Numbered from the stretch's first letter, positions 8,792 to 17,665 are shown. The stretch is DNA of 64,000 bases from JAXHMM01 sp964528445 (GCA_964528445.1 CAZGSL010000001.1:1-64000), one strand, 5' to 3'. The notes: a model not told the origin generated them from the sequence alone. Program-made: numbers and translations.

Positions 8792-9787
8792 CTACTCCTG
8801 CATGGATGCCATCCCCTGCTCGGCGGGAGTAAAACGGGTAACGGAGTGCTCGATGGGCTCCAGGGTTTTCAGGTAGCGGAAAATGGCCGAGAGGTCTTCC
8901 TCTGTCATCCCCGCGTACATCGCCCAGGGCATGATGGTGTTGAACGCATTTTCCGATACCGAATCCAGGGAATCGTGGGGCACATCGTATTGCTTGAACC
9001 GATTCACAAATTGATCGCGGTCCCATTCGCCGATGCCGGTACGGGCGTGAGAGGTGATGTTGGAGGATCGGACCGTGCCCCAGGACATCTCAAATTCCCT
9101 GCCTCCGGCCATAAACAGGCTGTCTATAAACGCGCCCTGGTCCACCGGCGTGTGGCAGTCCTGGCAGGCGGCGATGGTGGTGAGGTACTCGCCGTATGCC
9201 AGGGTATCGCTTTTAGGGGGACGCTCCATGGGCTGGGCCGGCCCCGGTATGGTTCGCATGATCAGGTTGAAGGGGAAATCCGGCTGCGATTCGGGCGTCT
9301 CGTTCGGGATCGGTTCCAGGGTGCGGATATAGGCAATGATCGCTCTTACGTCGTCCGGATCCATCCGCGCGTAGGAGGGATAGGGCATGACCGGGAAAAG
9401 GGGCTCGCCCGACCGGGTCACACCGGTGGTGATGGTGCGATAGATCTCTCCGTCCGTCCACTCACCCAGGTTGTGCGGGGTCAGGTTTCTGGCGTAAAAC
9501 GTTCCCGGGAATCCCATTTCCGGGGTAAAGACTTCTCCTCCCATGCCTTCGGTTCCCGGAACAATCGGACCGGAAAAGAGGGTGAAGTCCCTTTCCGAAT
9601 GACAGTCAATGCAGGAGGCCACGTGATGGGCGAGGTACTCCCCCCGCTCCACCTGTTCGGGGGTGCCCTCAACCGTTATTTCCGGGGGCGGCCCCACGTC
9701 GGGCAGCACCAGGTAGAGGTATCCCGCCCCAGCGGCCACGATCAGCAACAGCAGTCCCAATACACCGAAAGTTATTTTTTTCCACAT
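8792..9787 (-). CDS. Membrane-anchored diheme cytochrome c
   Basis: 331 residues from the ATG at 9787, which opens the hydrophobic anchor 'ITFGVLGLLLLIVAAGAGYLYLVL'. Two class I cytochrome c domains follow, each with a heme site: CIDCH near 57-61 and CQDCH near 209-213. Candidate Met ligands include 'FPVMPYPSYARM' in the first domain and 'NTIMPWAMYAGM' in the second. The arrangement resembles cytochrome subunits of alcohol/sorbose dehydrogenases, but no dehydrogenase gene is adjacent, so the electron donor is unknown. Faces the periplasm. An earlier in-frame start at 9859 would add 24 residues before the anchor and looks less likely. Confidence 0.9.
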   Translation of the reverse strand: MWKKITFGVLGLLLLIVAAGAGYLYLVLPDVGPPPEITVEGTPEQVERGEYLAHHVASCIDCHSERDFTLFSGPIVPGTEGMGGEVFTPEMGFPGTFYARNLTPHNLGEWTDGEIYRTITTGVTRSGEPLFPVMPYPSYARMDPDDVRAIIAYIRTLEPIPNETPESQPDFPFNLIMRTIPGPAQPMERPPKSDTLAYGEYLTTIAACQDCHTPVDQGAFIDSLFMAGGREFEMSWGTVRSSNITSHARTGIGEWDRDQFVNRFKQYDVPHDSLDSVSENAFNTIMPWAMYAGMTEEDLSAIFRYLKTLEPIEHSVTRFTPAEQGMASMQE

Positions 9788-9911
9788 AATCCCATCCCGT
9801 TTAATTTCAGGTAAGAGTACATTATATAAATAATTTCCAATTGACCAAACGGATGGCAAAAAAAAGGAGGGTATGTATGGCAGGTCAATGGCCGGGAACA
9901 GTGCCGCTTGT

Positions 9912-10121
9912 TCAGCGCTCTTCTCCGTACTGCTCCTTGTAGGCCTCGGTAATGCGCTTGTTCATATGGCGCCTGTAGTTCTCGTATTCGTATTTCCGGA
10001 CGGTGAATTCCGAACGGAAATTCCCGTCGTTACAGGTCACCCGGTACTTCTCCGGCCGGTCCGTTTCACGTATGGTCACCTTGATGGAGCCCAGTTTGTA
10101 GGAGTCGATTTCGCTGCTCAT
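9912..10121 (-). CDS. Small hypothetical protein
   Basis: 69 residues from the ATG at 10121 (MSSEIDSYKLGS...). The frame stays open upstream to 10295, but that part would overlap the start of the divergent kinase gene and does not look protein-like, so the shorter start is preferred. The protein is hydrophilic and Arg/Glu/Tyr-rich, with a beta-rich first half and a helical end; no signal peptide or membrane segment. I do not recognise a family. It is divergent from the sensor kinase gene and shares the 170-bp upstream region with it. Confidence 0.5.
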   Translation of the reverse strand: MSSEIDSYKLGSIKVTIRETDRPEKYRVTCNDGNFRSEFTVRKYEYENYRRHMNKRITEAYKEQYGEER

Positions 10122-10293
10122 GGCCGCGGGGCGTATGGAATGAAGGTTGAACCTCTGGGCCGTAAGGTAAGGAGCATTACATATATTAATAAGTACCGAA
10201 TTTGTACTTGATCTCCCATTCGTTACTTTAGGTGAGAAAATCGGCTTAAATCTTTGTCTCCCCGTATCTTGGCCCGATCCAAAATCCCACGAC

Positions 10294-11484
10294 ATGACTA
10301 AAAATTCGCCGGTCGACTCCGCAGCTAAGGCAAATGCGGCCCTGGAAGTGCTCTCCGGGAAAACCGAGGAGGAGGTGGCCCGGGAATTGGGGGTGGAGCA
10401 TGCCCGTGTGGCGGAGTGGGTGAATCACCTGCGTGAGTCGGCCGCCTCCCTGTTTGAATCGGCCAGCCAGGGCGAATTCAGGAAAGATATCAGGGGATAC
10501 CGCTCGCTGCTGGACTCCATATCCCGGAATGTTCAGGAGGCGGTTCTCAGGAGTACCCCGGAAGAGGGACTGGTGTACGTAAACGATGCTTTTTTAAAGA
10601 TGTTCGGATACGATACCAAGGAAGAAGTCATGGAAAAGCAGCCGGAATCCTTCTACGCTGATTCCGAGCAGCGGTGGGAAATACTTGAAAAACTGAAGGG
10701 CGAGGGACACATATCCAATACGGAGGTTCGGTTCCGGCGCAGGGACGGAAGCGAGTTCTGGGGCATGGAGAACAGTATCCTGGTGGAGGACGAGCAGGGC
10801 GTCTTTATTGACGCGATCATTCATGACATCACGGAGCGCAAGAGATTTGAAAGCCGGATCAAATCATCCCTGAAGGAGAAAGAGGTTCTATTGGGGGAAA
10901 TTCACCACCGCGTCAAGAACAACCTGGCCATCATTTCCGGGCTGCTCTACCTGCAGGTGGAAAAGGCGGAAGACGACCGGGCCAGAGATCTTCTTACCCA
11001 GAGCCAGAGCAGGATCAATTCCATGGCCATGGTCCACGAAATGCTCTACGACAACAAGACTTTTTCCCGGATCGAACCCGGACAGTACGTGAGGGAGCTG
11101 GTGGAGTACATTTCGGAAAACCTCACTACGTCGGATAAAAAGGTGGAGGTGGAAGTTGAATCCGGTGACATTCAACTGAATATGAATATCGCGGTACCCT
11201 GTGCCCTGATCCTGAACGAATTGCTCACCAATGCCTTCAAGCATGCGTTCCGGGGACGCGATGCCGGCAAGGTCTTCGTCTGCTTCGACCGGGAAGGCGA
11301 ACGCTACCTGCTTCTGGTACGAGACAACGGCGTGGGCATCCCCTCCCACGTTCTGGAGGACCGGGAGGGAGAGCATACGCTGGGACTCCTGCTTGTAAGG
11401 ACGTTGGTGGAACAGATCGACGGCGAACTTGACGTCTCTTCCGGGGAGGGAGGCACGGAATTCCGGATCCGGTTTCCCGGCTAG
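10294..11484 (+). CDS. Sensor histidine kinase: transposase-type HTH, PAS, HisKA_2, HATPase
   Basis: 396 residues, soluble. Residues about 11-57 match the IS3 OrfA helix-turn-helix pattern ('ALEVLSGKTEEEVARELGV...VAEWVNHLRESAASLFE'). A PAS domain follows (about 70-185, including 'DGSEFWGMENSI' and a C-terminal 'IIHDITERKRFE'), then a HisKA_2 dimerisation helix with the phospho-acceptor in 'EIHHRVKNNLAI' (His204/205), and an HATPase domain with N-box 'NELLTNAFKHAF' (308-319), 'DNGVG' (344-348) and a G2 box 'HTLGLLLV'. No transmembrane helix, so it senses a cytoplasmic cue. No response regulator lies beside it; the nearest receiver sequence is the remnant at 1.6 kb. Overlaps mscS by 4 bp at the 3' ends. 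Confidence 0.9.
   Translation: MTKNSPVDSAAKANAALEVLSGKTEEEVARELGVEHARVAEWVNHLRESAASLFESASQGEFRKDIRGYRSLLDSISRNVQEAVLRSTPEEGLVYVNDAFLKMFGYDTKEEVMEKQPESFYADSEQRWEILEKLKGEGHISNTEVRFRRRDGSEFWGMENSILVEDEQGVFIDAIIHDITERKRFESRIKSSLKEKEVLLGEIHHRVKNNLAIISGLLYLQVEKAEDDRARDLLTQSQSRINSMAMVHEMLYDNKTFSRIEPGQYVRELVEYISENLTTSDKKVEVEVESGDIQLNMNIAVPCALILNELLTNAFKHAFRGRDAGKVFVCFDREGERYLLLVRDNGVGIPSHVLEDREGEHTLGLLLVRTLVEQIDGELDVSSGEGGTEFRIRFPG
10324..10470 (+). other. IS3 OrfA-like HTH segment inside the kinase gene
   Basis: Encodes kinase residues 11-59. The pattern A-LEVL-G-KT-EEVA-ELGV---RV-EWVNHL-E-AA-LF is that of the HTH_Tnp_1 domain of IS3-family OrfA. No other transposase sequence or inverted repeats flank it, so it is a captured domain and not an insertion. 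Confidence 0.7.
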
Positions 11485-12317
11485 TCGCCGCGGACAAGCT
11501 GGATGGGAAGGGGCTTGGTGGCCTCTCCGCTGTAGAGGGAAACGTGCGGGAAGGGGATTTCGATGCCCTCCTCCCTGAATCGCTCCTTGATCTCTTCCTG
11601 GATGCTGTTTTTAAGCAGGATGAACTCCTCCCGTGGGGCCCAGACCAGGAAGAGCAGGTCAATGGAGGAGCTTCCGAACGCCTCGAAAATGATGAGGGGC
11701 TGGGGTTCGCTCAGGGAATATTCGTTTTTATCGGCCACGTCCAGCAGGATCTCCCTGACCCTCGCGATATCCTCCTTGTAGGCAACCGACACTTTAGCGT
11801 TGAAACGCCGGATAGGAAAACGGGTGAGGTTGGTAACTTCCGTTTTGATGATGGTTTCGTTGGGGATCCGCACGAACTGGTTGTCGAAGGTGCGCAGTTT
11901 CACCGAGAGCACGTCAATGGATAGAACGATACCGGTGGTGTTGGAGACCCTGATAATGTCGTCCACCTTGAAGGGCTGTTCGGCAATGAGGAACATCCCG
12001 CTGATGATGTTGGAGACGCTGGTCTGAGACGCGAAACCGAGGGCCACTCCCACGATGCCGGCGGCTCCCAGCAGGGGGGCCAGGCTGAGGCCCAGCTGGG
12101 ACATCACGGTGATGGCGATAATCGTCAGGCCGGCATACCAGATCAGTTTTCCCGCCAGCATGCCGTAATGGGGGGCGTATTTCTTGGAAAAAAAGGTCCG
12201 CGCCCCTCGCGTGATGAGCGTCAGTACCGGCAGGCTGATAATCAGCAGGAGCCCGATCTGTCCCAGGGTGGTGAGAAAGGCCTCTGACCAGAAATAATCG
12301 AGGGTGAAATTTTCCAT
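11481..12317 (-). CDS. Small-conductance mechanosensitive channel, MscS family
   Basis: 278 residues, the size of E. coli MscS. Three membrane segments (about 15-35, 60-80, 87-110); the third carries the Gly/Ala-rich pore helix 'LLGAAGIVGVALGFASQTSVSNIISG'. The beta domain follows with 'VDDIIRVSNTTGIVLSIDVLSVKLRTFDNQFVRIPN' type sequence and an alpha/beta C-terminal domain. It opens under membrane tension on hypo-osmotic shock, sensible for a halophile. It lies 11 bp downstream of the DUF432 gene on the same strand, a pairing known from other genomes, and the two probably form an operon. Confidence 0.94.
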   Translation of the reverse strand: MENFTLDYFWSEAFLTTLGQIGLLLIISLPVLTLITRGARTFFSKKYAPHYGMLAGKLIWYAGLTIIAITVMSQLGLSLAPLLGAAGIVGVALGFASQTSVSNIISGMFLIAEQPFKVDDIIRVSNTTGIVLSIDVLSVKLRTFDNQFVRIPNETIIKTEVTNLTRFPIRRFNAKVSVAYKEDIARVREILLDVADKNEYSLSEPQPLIIFEAFGSSSIDLLFLVWAPREEFILLKNSIQEEIKERFREEGIEIPFPHVSLYSGEATKPLPIQLVRGD

Positions 12318-12328
12318 GGCGGTTTATC

Positions 12329-13117
12329 TTAGCGGCCGAGAAAGGGGTACTCGTCGATTAGTTTTCTGAAGGTACGGGTGGCGAGGCTGCTCTGCACCGG
12401 CTGCCTCGGTCCGTTCATCAGGGTTCCCTCCATCTCCCCCGGCAGCTTGCCTGACATGGTGATGTCGCTGAGCTGGTCTTCCCCGCGATAGCGGATATGG
12501 GTTTCGTCGGACCACAGCTCTCCACCGCTTTGAAAAATCTTGAGGCGCTCCACCCGGTAGCAGAACTTTTCGAAATTGAGATCCTCCGGCGAATTGTTGG
12601 TGATTCGGATGGGGCAATTCACCACGTACGGTTTCTCTTCGACCTTGGAGAGGCTTCGCCGGGCCTTGGTGGTCGACCAGTAGGCGAGCTCGCCCTCCAC
12701 GGGTATGCCGAACCACGTTTTGGAGAGTTTTACAGTGGGGATTTCGGTAATGACATGGTCCTTGGCCCCCCAGCTGAAACGTATCCATACGGGAATGCGG
12801 GTGAAGATGTCGATTCCGGTACCTGGTATGATTTTAAGAGGGTATTCGGAAGAGACCACCACCGGAAGATCCGGAAAGACCGGGCTCAGGTGGAGTTTCG
12901 AGGAGGAACTTCCGACAGCCCAGCGCGCCCATTCCGCCGGCTCCGGGGGATGTTCGGGAACGGGTGGATTTTCCGGGTCCAGCTGATCCTCGTAACGGCG
13001 GTCGATCCATATCTCCTCGTCTCTGAATTGAAACCAGAGATGAAGACGCCCCAGCGAAAAATATCTGGTGGTCGAGATTTCTTCGGGGTTGAGTGTTCCC
13101 CAAACGGTATCGGTCAT
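12329..13117 (-). CDS. DUF432 protein paired with MscS
   Basis: 262 residues from the ATG at 13117 (MTDTVWGTLN); an in-frame start at 13150 would add 11 residues. Hydrophilic, beta-rich, no signal peptide. Sequence such as 'RYFSLGRLHLWFQFRDEEIWI', 'IPVWIRFSWG' and a C-terminal 'MNGPRQPVQSS' fits my recollection of the DUF432 family, uncharacterised proteins frequently encoded next to MscS-type channels. The 11-bp spacing to mscS supports a joint role, perhaps as a cytoplasmic modulator of the channel, but that is inference. Family assignment moderately sure; function unknown. Confidence 0.72.
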   Translation of the reverse strand: MTDTVWGTLNPEEISTTRYFSLGRLHLWFQFRDEEIWIDRRYEDQLDPENPPVPEHPPEPAEWARWAVGSSSSKLHLSPVFPDLPVVVSSEYPLKIIPGTGIDIFTRIPVWIRFSWGAKDHVITEIPTVKLSKTWFGIPVEGELAYWSTTKARRSLSKVEEKPYVVNCPIRITNNSPEDLNFEKFCYRVERLKIFQSGGELWSDETHIRYRGEDQLSDITMSGKLPGEMEGTLMNGPRQPVQSSLATRTFRKLIDEYPFLGR

Positions 13118-13199
13118 GTCGGTCGTGAGGTTAATTGCCTGCAGGACCAAAATAACCGTAACAAAATGAAAAGTACATGATAATTAATCCGGGGAGCTT

Positions 13200-13742
13200 T
13201 CAGTCGGTTTTAACCAGCTGAACGCTGAGCATAAGCTTGACCTTGTCGCCTACCACGACGTTGCCTGCTTCTGTTACGGCATCCCATTCGAGTCCGAACT
13301 CTTTTCTGTTGATGGTGCCTTCGAGCTCAAAACCGGCCTTGGTCTGTCCGTAGGGATCCTCTACCGTCCCCCCGTGGACCACGTCGAGGCTTACTTCCCG
13401 GGCGGTGCCGCGGATGGTGAGATCCCCGGTCAGCCTGTATTGGTTCTCTCCGGTTTTTTCGATGGAGGTGGACTGGAACCGAAGCTTGGGATGCTCCTCG
13501 GCATGGAAAAAATCTTCCGACTTCAAATGCTGGTCCCGGTCTTCTTCCCCGGTATTCACGCTGTCGACGTCCGCCTCGAAATAGACGTCCGCATCCTGAA
13601 AGCTTTCCCCTTCTGTTTCGACGGTGGCATCAAAGGAGTTGAACTCCCCTGTCACCGTCGAGATGACGAGGTGCCGGACCTTGAACTGAATTTCGGAGTG
13701 TGACTGGTCAATAGACCATTTTGTTTTGGTTGCTGTAGCCAT
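13200..13742 (-). CDS. YceI-family protein without signal peptide
   Basis: 180 residues beginning 'ATATKTKWSIDQSHSEIQFKV', i.e. the classical YceI opening (W-x-I-D-x-x-H-S-x-I-x-F-x-V-R-H) with no signal peptide, so it should be cytoplasmic. Other family marks: 'DSVNTGEEDRDQHLKSEDFF', 'GDLTIRGTAREVSLDV', 'FELEGTINRKEFGL' and 'VVVGDKVKLMLSVQLV'. YceI folds into a lipocalin-like barrel that holds a polyprenyl-type ligand. It resembles cytoplasmic YceI proteins much more than it resembles the two secreted paralogues at 0.1-1.4 kb. Monocistronic by position. Confidence 0.93.
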   Translation of the reverse strand: MATATKTKWSIDQSHSEIQFKVRHLVISTVTGEFNSFDATVETEGESFQDADVYFEADVDSVNTGEEDRDQHLKSEDFFHAEEHPKLRFQSTSIEKTGENQYRLTGDLTIRGTAREVSLDVVHGGTVEDPYGQTKAGFELEGTINRKEFGLEWDAVTEAGNVVVGDKVKLMLSVQLVKTD

Positions 13743-13949
13743 GAGAAAAATTTTGGATTCACTTCATAATTGTTTAATGTCGAACTAATTTAAAATTCCC
13801 TGCCCTCCCGGTCCAATAGAAAAAAGCTATGTTGCTCATCGGGTCCCCTTATGTCGAAAGTGTTAAAAGTTGAAATACGGGGAATGCTGGGAGGGGGAAA
13901 GTATTGTTGCTGTTGTTTGAAAACACAAATACCAATTAATCCTGATCAC

Positions 13950-14375
13950 ATGCTAGATAAACTGCGTTCCACCAAACCCGAGGAAATTGTAAGCCTGGAC
14001 ACGGCCCTGCTCCTGCTGCGCGTGGGAGCCGCGGCGCTGATCCTTACCCACGGCTGGGGAAAGCTGACGGATGTTTTCGTCGGCAACATGCAATTCCTCG
14101 ATCCCCTCGGAATCGGGGCGGCGCTCTCGAAGGTGCTGGTCGCCTTCGCTGAGGGCATCTGTTCCATCTTTCTCATGATCGGTTTGTGGACGCGCTTGGC
14201 CGCCATTCCCCTGGTCATCAACATGACGATCGTTACGTTTGTGCAGCATTGGCCGGATCCCTGGGGCAGGAAGGAGCTGCCGCTGTTTTTCCTGATCGTC
14301 TTTGTATTCCTGCTGTTTGCGGGAGGCGGTTCCTATTCGGTCGACGGCGCGCTCAAGAAGAGAAGGGAAGTGTAG
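13950..14375 (+). CDS. DoxX-family membrane protein
   Basis: 141 residues from the ATG at 13950 (MLDKLRST). The frame opens earlier at 13851, but the extra 33 residues contain a run of four Cys and are not conserved-looking. Four hydrophobic helices; 'LLRVGAAALILTHGWGKL' near residue 18-35 and 'GLWTRLAAIPLVINM' near 78-92 are typical of DoxX. Often linked to thiol or redox stress in other bacteria, but nothing nearby fixes a role. A strong hairpin terminator follows at 14403-14431. Second DoxX protein in the window after the one at 1.8 kb. Confidence 0.85.
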   Translation: MLDKLRSTKPEEIVSLDTALLLLRVGAAALILTHGWGKLTDVFVGNMQFLDPLGIGAALSKVLVAFAEGICSIFLMIGLWTRLAAIPLVINMTIVTFVQHWPDPWGRKELPLFFLIVFVFLLFAGGGSYSVDGALKKRREV

Positions 14376-14402
14376 CGCGAGAGGCGGTGAGCTAATATAA
14401 AA

Positions 14403-14431
14403 TGGAGCGGGGACGTAACATCCCCGCTCCA
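14403..14431. terminator. Bidirectional terminator
   Basis: Perfect 11-bp stem TGGAGCGGGGA (14403-14413) and TCCCCGCTCCA (14421-14431), 7-nt loop, followed by TAAAATTTATAA on the plus strand and by TTTTATATT on the minus strand. It lies between the convergent DoxX and DUF1508 genes and can serve both. Confidence 0.85.
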
Positions 14432-14486
14432 TAAAATTTATAAGGGAGAACCGGATTGAGATCCGTTCTCCTGTTGGGAAAGCGTC

Positions 14487-14654
14487 CTATACCCTTTTGT
14501 AGCTTGTACAGCTCCCGTTTTCCTTACCGTCTTTTTCACACTCCTCCCGGGTCTCGAAACCCTTCGCGGAGTGGTCTTCTATATCTCCGTCTTTGCTGGT
14601 CAGTCTCCATCTCCATTCGCCTTTCATGTCCTTGTAGATCTCACACTTTGGCAT
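14487..14654 (-). CDS. Small DUF1508 (YegP-type) protein
   Basis: 55 residues from the ATG at 14654, chosen because AGAGGTG lies about 8 nt upstream and because the protein then begins right at the domain ('PKCEIYKDMKGEWRWRL'). Core 'EWRWRLTSKDGDIEDHSAKGF...REECEKDG' is the DUF1508/YegP fold: a small beta-sheet plus helix that often occurs as tandem copies; here there is only one. Function of the family is unknown. In-frame starts exist further upstream (14687, 14795) but would add unconserved sequence. Confidence 0.75.
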   Translation of the reverse strand: MPKCEIYKDMKGEWRWRLTSKDGDIEDHSAKGFETREECEKDGKENGSCTSYKRV

Positions 14655-14920
14655 GGTAATGCACCTCTTTGATTCTTGAACCGCCATGTATCGGCGGAAT
14701 GTGTTGAAAGTATTCTGATTATAAGATAACACAGAAATGCATCGAACAAAAAGCGAGAGACGGCAAATCCGGCCGTAGATAACAAGGTTTGCCACGCAGG
14801 GAGCTCAGATCCTTTTGGCCTATATACAGAAAAGATAGTACTTTGGCATCCAGTATCGATCTAAAAAAAGCCGACGGGATGAAATCATATTGCATATATA
14901 CGAAGCGGATATTCACAGAA

Positions 14921-16630
14921 ATGGGATGGTCGAAGTTGCTGGCGGGGCTCCTCTTGGGAATCGGCCTGGCCGGCTGCGGCGCCGGCTCTAACGAGCTGCC
15001 GGCGGACCTGGTTCTGTTTAACGGGAATATCATTACCATGGATTCCACCCAAGCGGAGGCCTCGGCGGTTGCCGTCCGCGGAGAAACGATCCAGAGGGTG
15101 GGAAGCGATTCGGAAGTACGGGCGCTTACCGGGGAGGAAACCCGCGAGATCGACCTGGAGGGGCAAACCGTGCTGCCCGGATTTATTGACAACCATACCC
15201 ATTTCAGCAGCGCCGGCGACCTGCTGCTTGGCGTCAACCTGCTGGAGGTCTCCGATGAGGAGGGCCTGGTCCGGGAGGTACGGGCGGCAGCGGATCGCAT
15301 GCCCGAGGGTGCCTGGATTACGGGAGGCGACTGGGGCGCCTACGAGCAGTGGGCCAGGGATTCCGAGGGCGGGGAACAACAGGAGCCGGCCGATTCCTTC
15401 CGCCCGCACAGAAACATGATCGATTCGGTGACCGCCGATCATCCCGCGCTTCTGTCCAAATGGGACGGGACGATCTATCTGGCCAACGGGCTGGCCCTGG
15501 AGAGGGCCGGCGCGGACTGCTCCTGGGCGGGGGTGCAGTGCGAGAACGGATCGATGACCGGTCTGCTGAACCAGGAGGCGGTGGACAGAATTGAGCAGGT
15601 TATCCCTCCCAAGTCGATGGAGCAGCGCCTGGCCGAGGCGAGAATAGCTCAGCGGCGTCTGGCGAGCCATGGGGTGACCACCATACACGACATCACGGGA
15701 CCTGAGCAGATGCGTGTTTTCCGGGAACTTCACCGCCGTGGTGAGCTGACGGTGCGCGTCTACATGCGCCCGACGCTCGACAAATGGGACGAGCTGGCGG
15801 ACGTGGGCATCGAACACGGATTTGGCAACGATTGGCTGAAGATCGGGGGACTCAAGGGCTTTGTAGACGGAATCATGGGAAACTCTTCCGCCCGGTTTTA
15901 CGAACCCTACCTGACCACGGGCGAACGGGGGAGCTGGCGCGACATGATGTATCCGCCGGGCAACATGAAGGAGCTGCTGCTTGGGGCCGACCGCAACGGG
16001 CACTGGCCGCAGGTGCACGCCATCGGCGACCAGGCCATCGACTCCCTGCTGACACTCTTCGAGGAGGTGATCGAGGAGAACGGCCCGAAGGAACGCCGCT
16101 TCCGAATGATCCACACGCAGGTGCTCAGCGGGCCTGAGGTGGCTGACCGGATGGCGGAAATGGACATCATCGCCGAGGTGCAGCCGTATCACGCGATCGA
16201 CGACATGCGCTGGATGGAGGAGCGCATCGGGGAGCGCTCACGGTGGGCATACGCGTTTAAAACCCTCGAGGATGCCGGGGTGTTGCTCTCCTTCGGCAGC
16301 GACTGGCCGGGCACCAATGCCTCCTGGTACACTTCCGATCCCCTGATGGGAATGTACGCGGCCGTAACGCGCCAGACCCGGGAGGGAGAGCCCGAAGAGG
16401 GCTGGTATCCCCAGGAGCGTGTGAGCATGGAGACTGCCCTTCGGGCCTACACGGTCAACAACGCCTGGGCCGCCGGCGAGGAGGAGATCAAGGGACGCAT
16501 CGCGCCCGGCATGCTGGGCGACATGGTGGTATTGTCGCGGGACATCACCGGGATCGATCCGGTCGAACTGCCGGAAACCGAGGCGGTCTATACCATCGCG
16601 GGCGGTGAGGTGGTCTACGAACGAGACTGA
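14921..16630 (+). CDS. Lipoprotein amidohydrolase, YtcJ-like (Amidohydro_3)
   Basis: 569 residues from the ATG at 14921, which opens a lipoprotein signal 'LLAGLLLGIGLAGC' with the lipid-modified Cys near residue 19; a start at 14879 would give an unusually long n-region. The body is a metal-dependent hydrolase: 'VLPGFIDNHTHF' with the His-x-His metal pair near residues 92-94, 'HAIGDQAID' near 367, 'RMIHTQ' and a late 'FGSDWPGTNAS' with the catalytic/metal Asp near 465. YtcJ-like enzymes hydrolyse amides or cyclic ureas; the substrate is not readable. Probably anchored at the periplasmic face of the membrane or the outer membrane. Single gene. Confidence 0.88.
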   Translation: MGWSKLLAGLLLGIGLAGCGAGSNELPADLVLFNGNIITMDSTQAEASAVAVRGETIQRVGSDSEVRALTGEETREIDLEGQTVLPGFIDNHTHFSSAGDLLLGVNLLEVSDEEGLVREVRAAADRMPEGAWITGGDWGAYEQWARDSEGGEQQEPADSFRPHRNMIDSVTADHPALLSKWDGTIYLANGLALERAGADCSWAGVQCENGSMTGLLNQEAVDRIEQVIPPKSMEQRLAEARIAQRRLASHGVTTIHDITGPEQMRVFRELHRRGELTVRVYMRPTLDKWDELADVGIEHGFGNDWLKIGGLKGFVDGIMGNSSARFYEPYLTTGERGSWRDMMYPPGNMKELLLGADRNGHWPQVHAIGDQAIDSLLTLFEEVIEENGPKERRFRMIHTQVLSGPEVADRMAEMDIIAEVQPYHAIDDMRWMEERIGERSRWAYAFKTLEDAGVLLSFGSDWPGTNASWYTSDPLMGMYAAVTRQTREGEPEEGWYPQERVSMETALRAYTVNNAWAAGEEEIKGRIAPGMLGDMVVLSRDITGIDPVELPETEAVYTIAGGEVVYERD

Positions 16631-16682
16631 GAGCCGTCCCCGGTTCAACGACCGCCGGCCTGAGTCTCCCGCGCCCGTTTCG

Positions 16683-17330
16683 TCAGTAGAGTGGGATGCC
16701 CACTACAGCGGTCAGGAAAGGACTGTGCGCCGGACCCCCGTCTTCGTCGAAATTGGAGAGGTAGTCGAGCAGTTCCAGCCCGAAGGACAAACCGCTCTCG
16801 CTCAGCCGAACGTCCAGTCCCACTCCCGCCTGGCCCGTCAACTCCCAGTCGCTGCTGGTGTTGGAAGCGCCGCTGCCGTAAAAGCTTAGCTTGTGACCGC
16901 CCGCGCCGGCGATCAGGTAGGGCTGGACCATGCCTCCGGCAACCGGCCGGACGACCAGGTCGGCGGTCAGGGCGAAGTAGGAGAGATCGACCTTGCCGGT
17001 ATTCGAAAAGAGCGTGATGACGGTTTTTCTTCGGTAGATGCCGGTCAAACGGCCGTTGATTACGCGTTCCCTCGATTCATAACCCAGGCTGAGTCCCCCG
17101 CCCACTGCGCGTTCTTCTCCCTGGAAGGTCTCCCCTATCTCGCGGGGAATGTCTCCAAACCCGCTGACGCCGGGAAGCGATATGCCCGCTCTCGGAGAGA
17201 GCGTAAGGGTTACAGGCTCAGAATCTTCCTGCGCGATCGACGGCAGTGAGATTAACAGCAGGACCAGGAAGAGGGCGGTGCTTCGGGCGAAGTGAGACGT
17301 TATGGTATTGCCGACTGTTGATGTGAGCAT
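16683..17330 (-). CDS. Small outer-membrane beta-barrel protein
   Basis: 215 residues from the ATG at 17330, which opens a signal peptide (ARSTALFLVLLLISLPSIA-Q, ending near residue 34). The frame extends upstream to 17444 but the added part is not signal-like. The mature region is strand-rich and Gly-rich with 'LIAGAGGHKLSFYGSG' and 'GQAGVGLDVRL', typical of OmpW/OmpA-like eight-stranded barrels, and ends 'AVVGIPLY' with a terminal aromatic residue. No peptidoglycan-binding domain. Function unknown. Converges with the amidohydrolase gene (52-bp gap). Confidence 0.7.
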   Translation of the reverse strand: MLTSTVGNTITSHFARSTALFLVLLLISLPSIAQEDSEPVTLTLSPRAGISLPGVSGFGDIPREIGETFQGEERAVGGGLSLGYESRERVINGRLTGIYRRKTVITLFSNTGKVDLSYFALTADLVVRPVAGGMVQPYLIAGAGGHKLSFYGSGASNTSSDWELTGQAGVGLDVRLSESGLSFGLELLDYLSNFDEDGGPAHSPFLTAVVGIPLY

Positions 17331-17591
17331 AATGTATCCCGATTTATTTTTTATAGTTGGTGCTGAACCTGATCTCACGCTCTCGAGCCAGGCTGCCATA
17401 ATTTGTTCTCTCTTGCCATCCCGTGGATGGAGCTGGAATAACAATTTCCCTTAATTTTTTCATTGAAAAGGCATAAAGCAAACGGGAAAAGGCTGTCTGC
17501 CAAGCGTTGAATCCGGTGCCGCAGGGGAAGATACGGTCAGTTGTGCTTCGCATATCCGGCAGATAGGAAGAAGAGCCGGGTTGGTTAAATG

Positions 17592-17665
<74 letters not shown>

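Noticed and set aside
17345..17400. tRNA-like fragment (GGTTCAGCACC) on the minus strand
   Set aside because: No matching acceptor or anticodon stem; not enough for a tRNA, a tmRNA or an attachment site.
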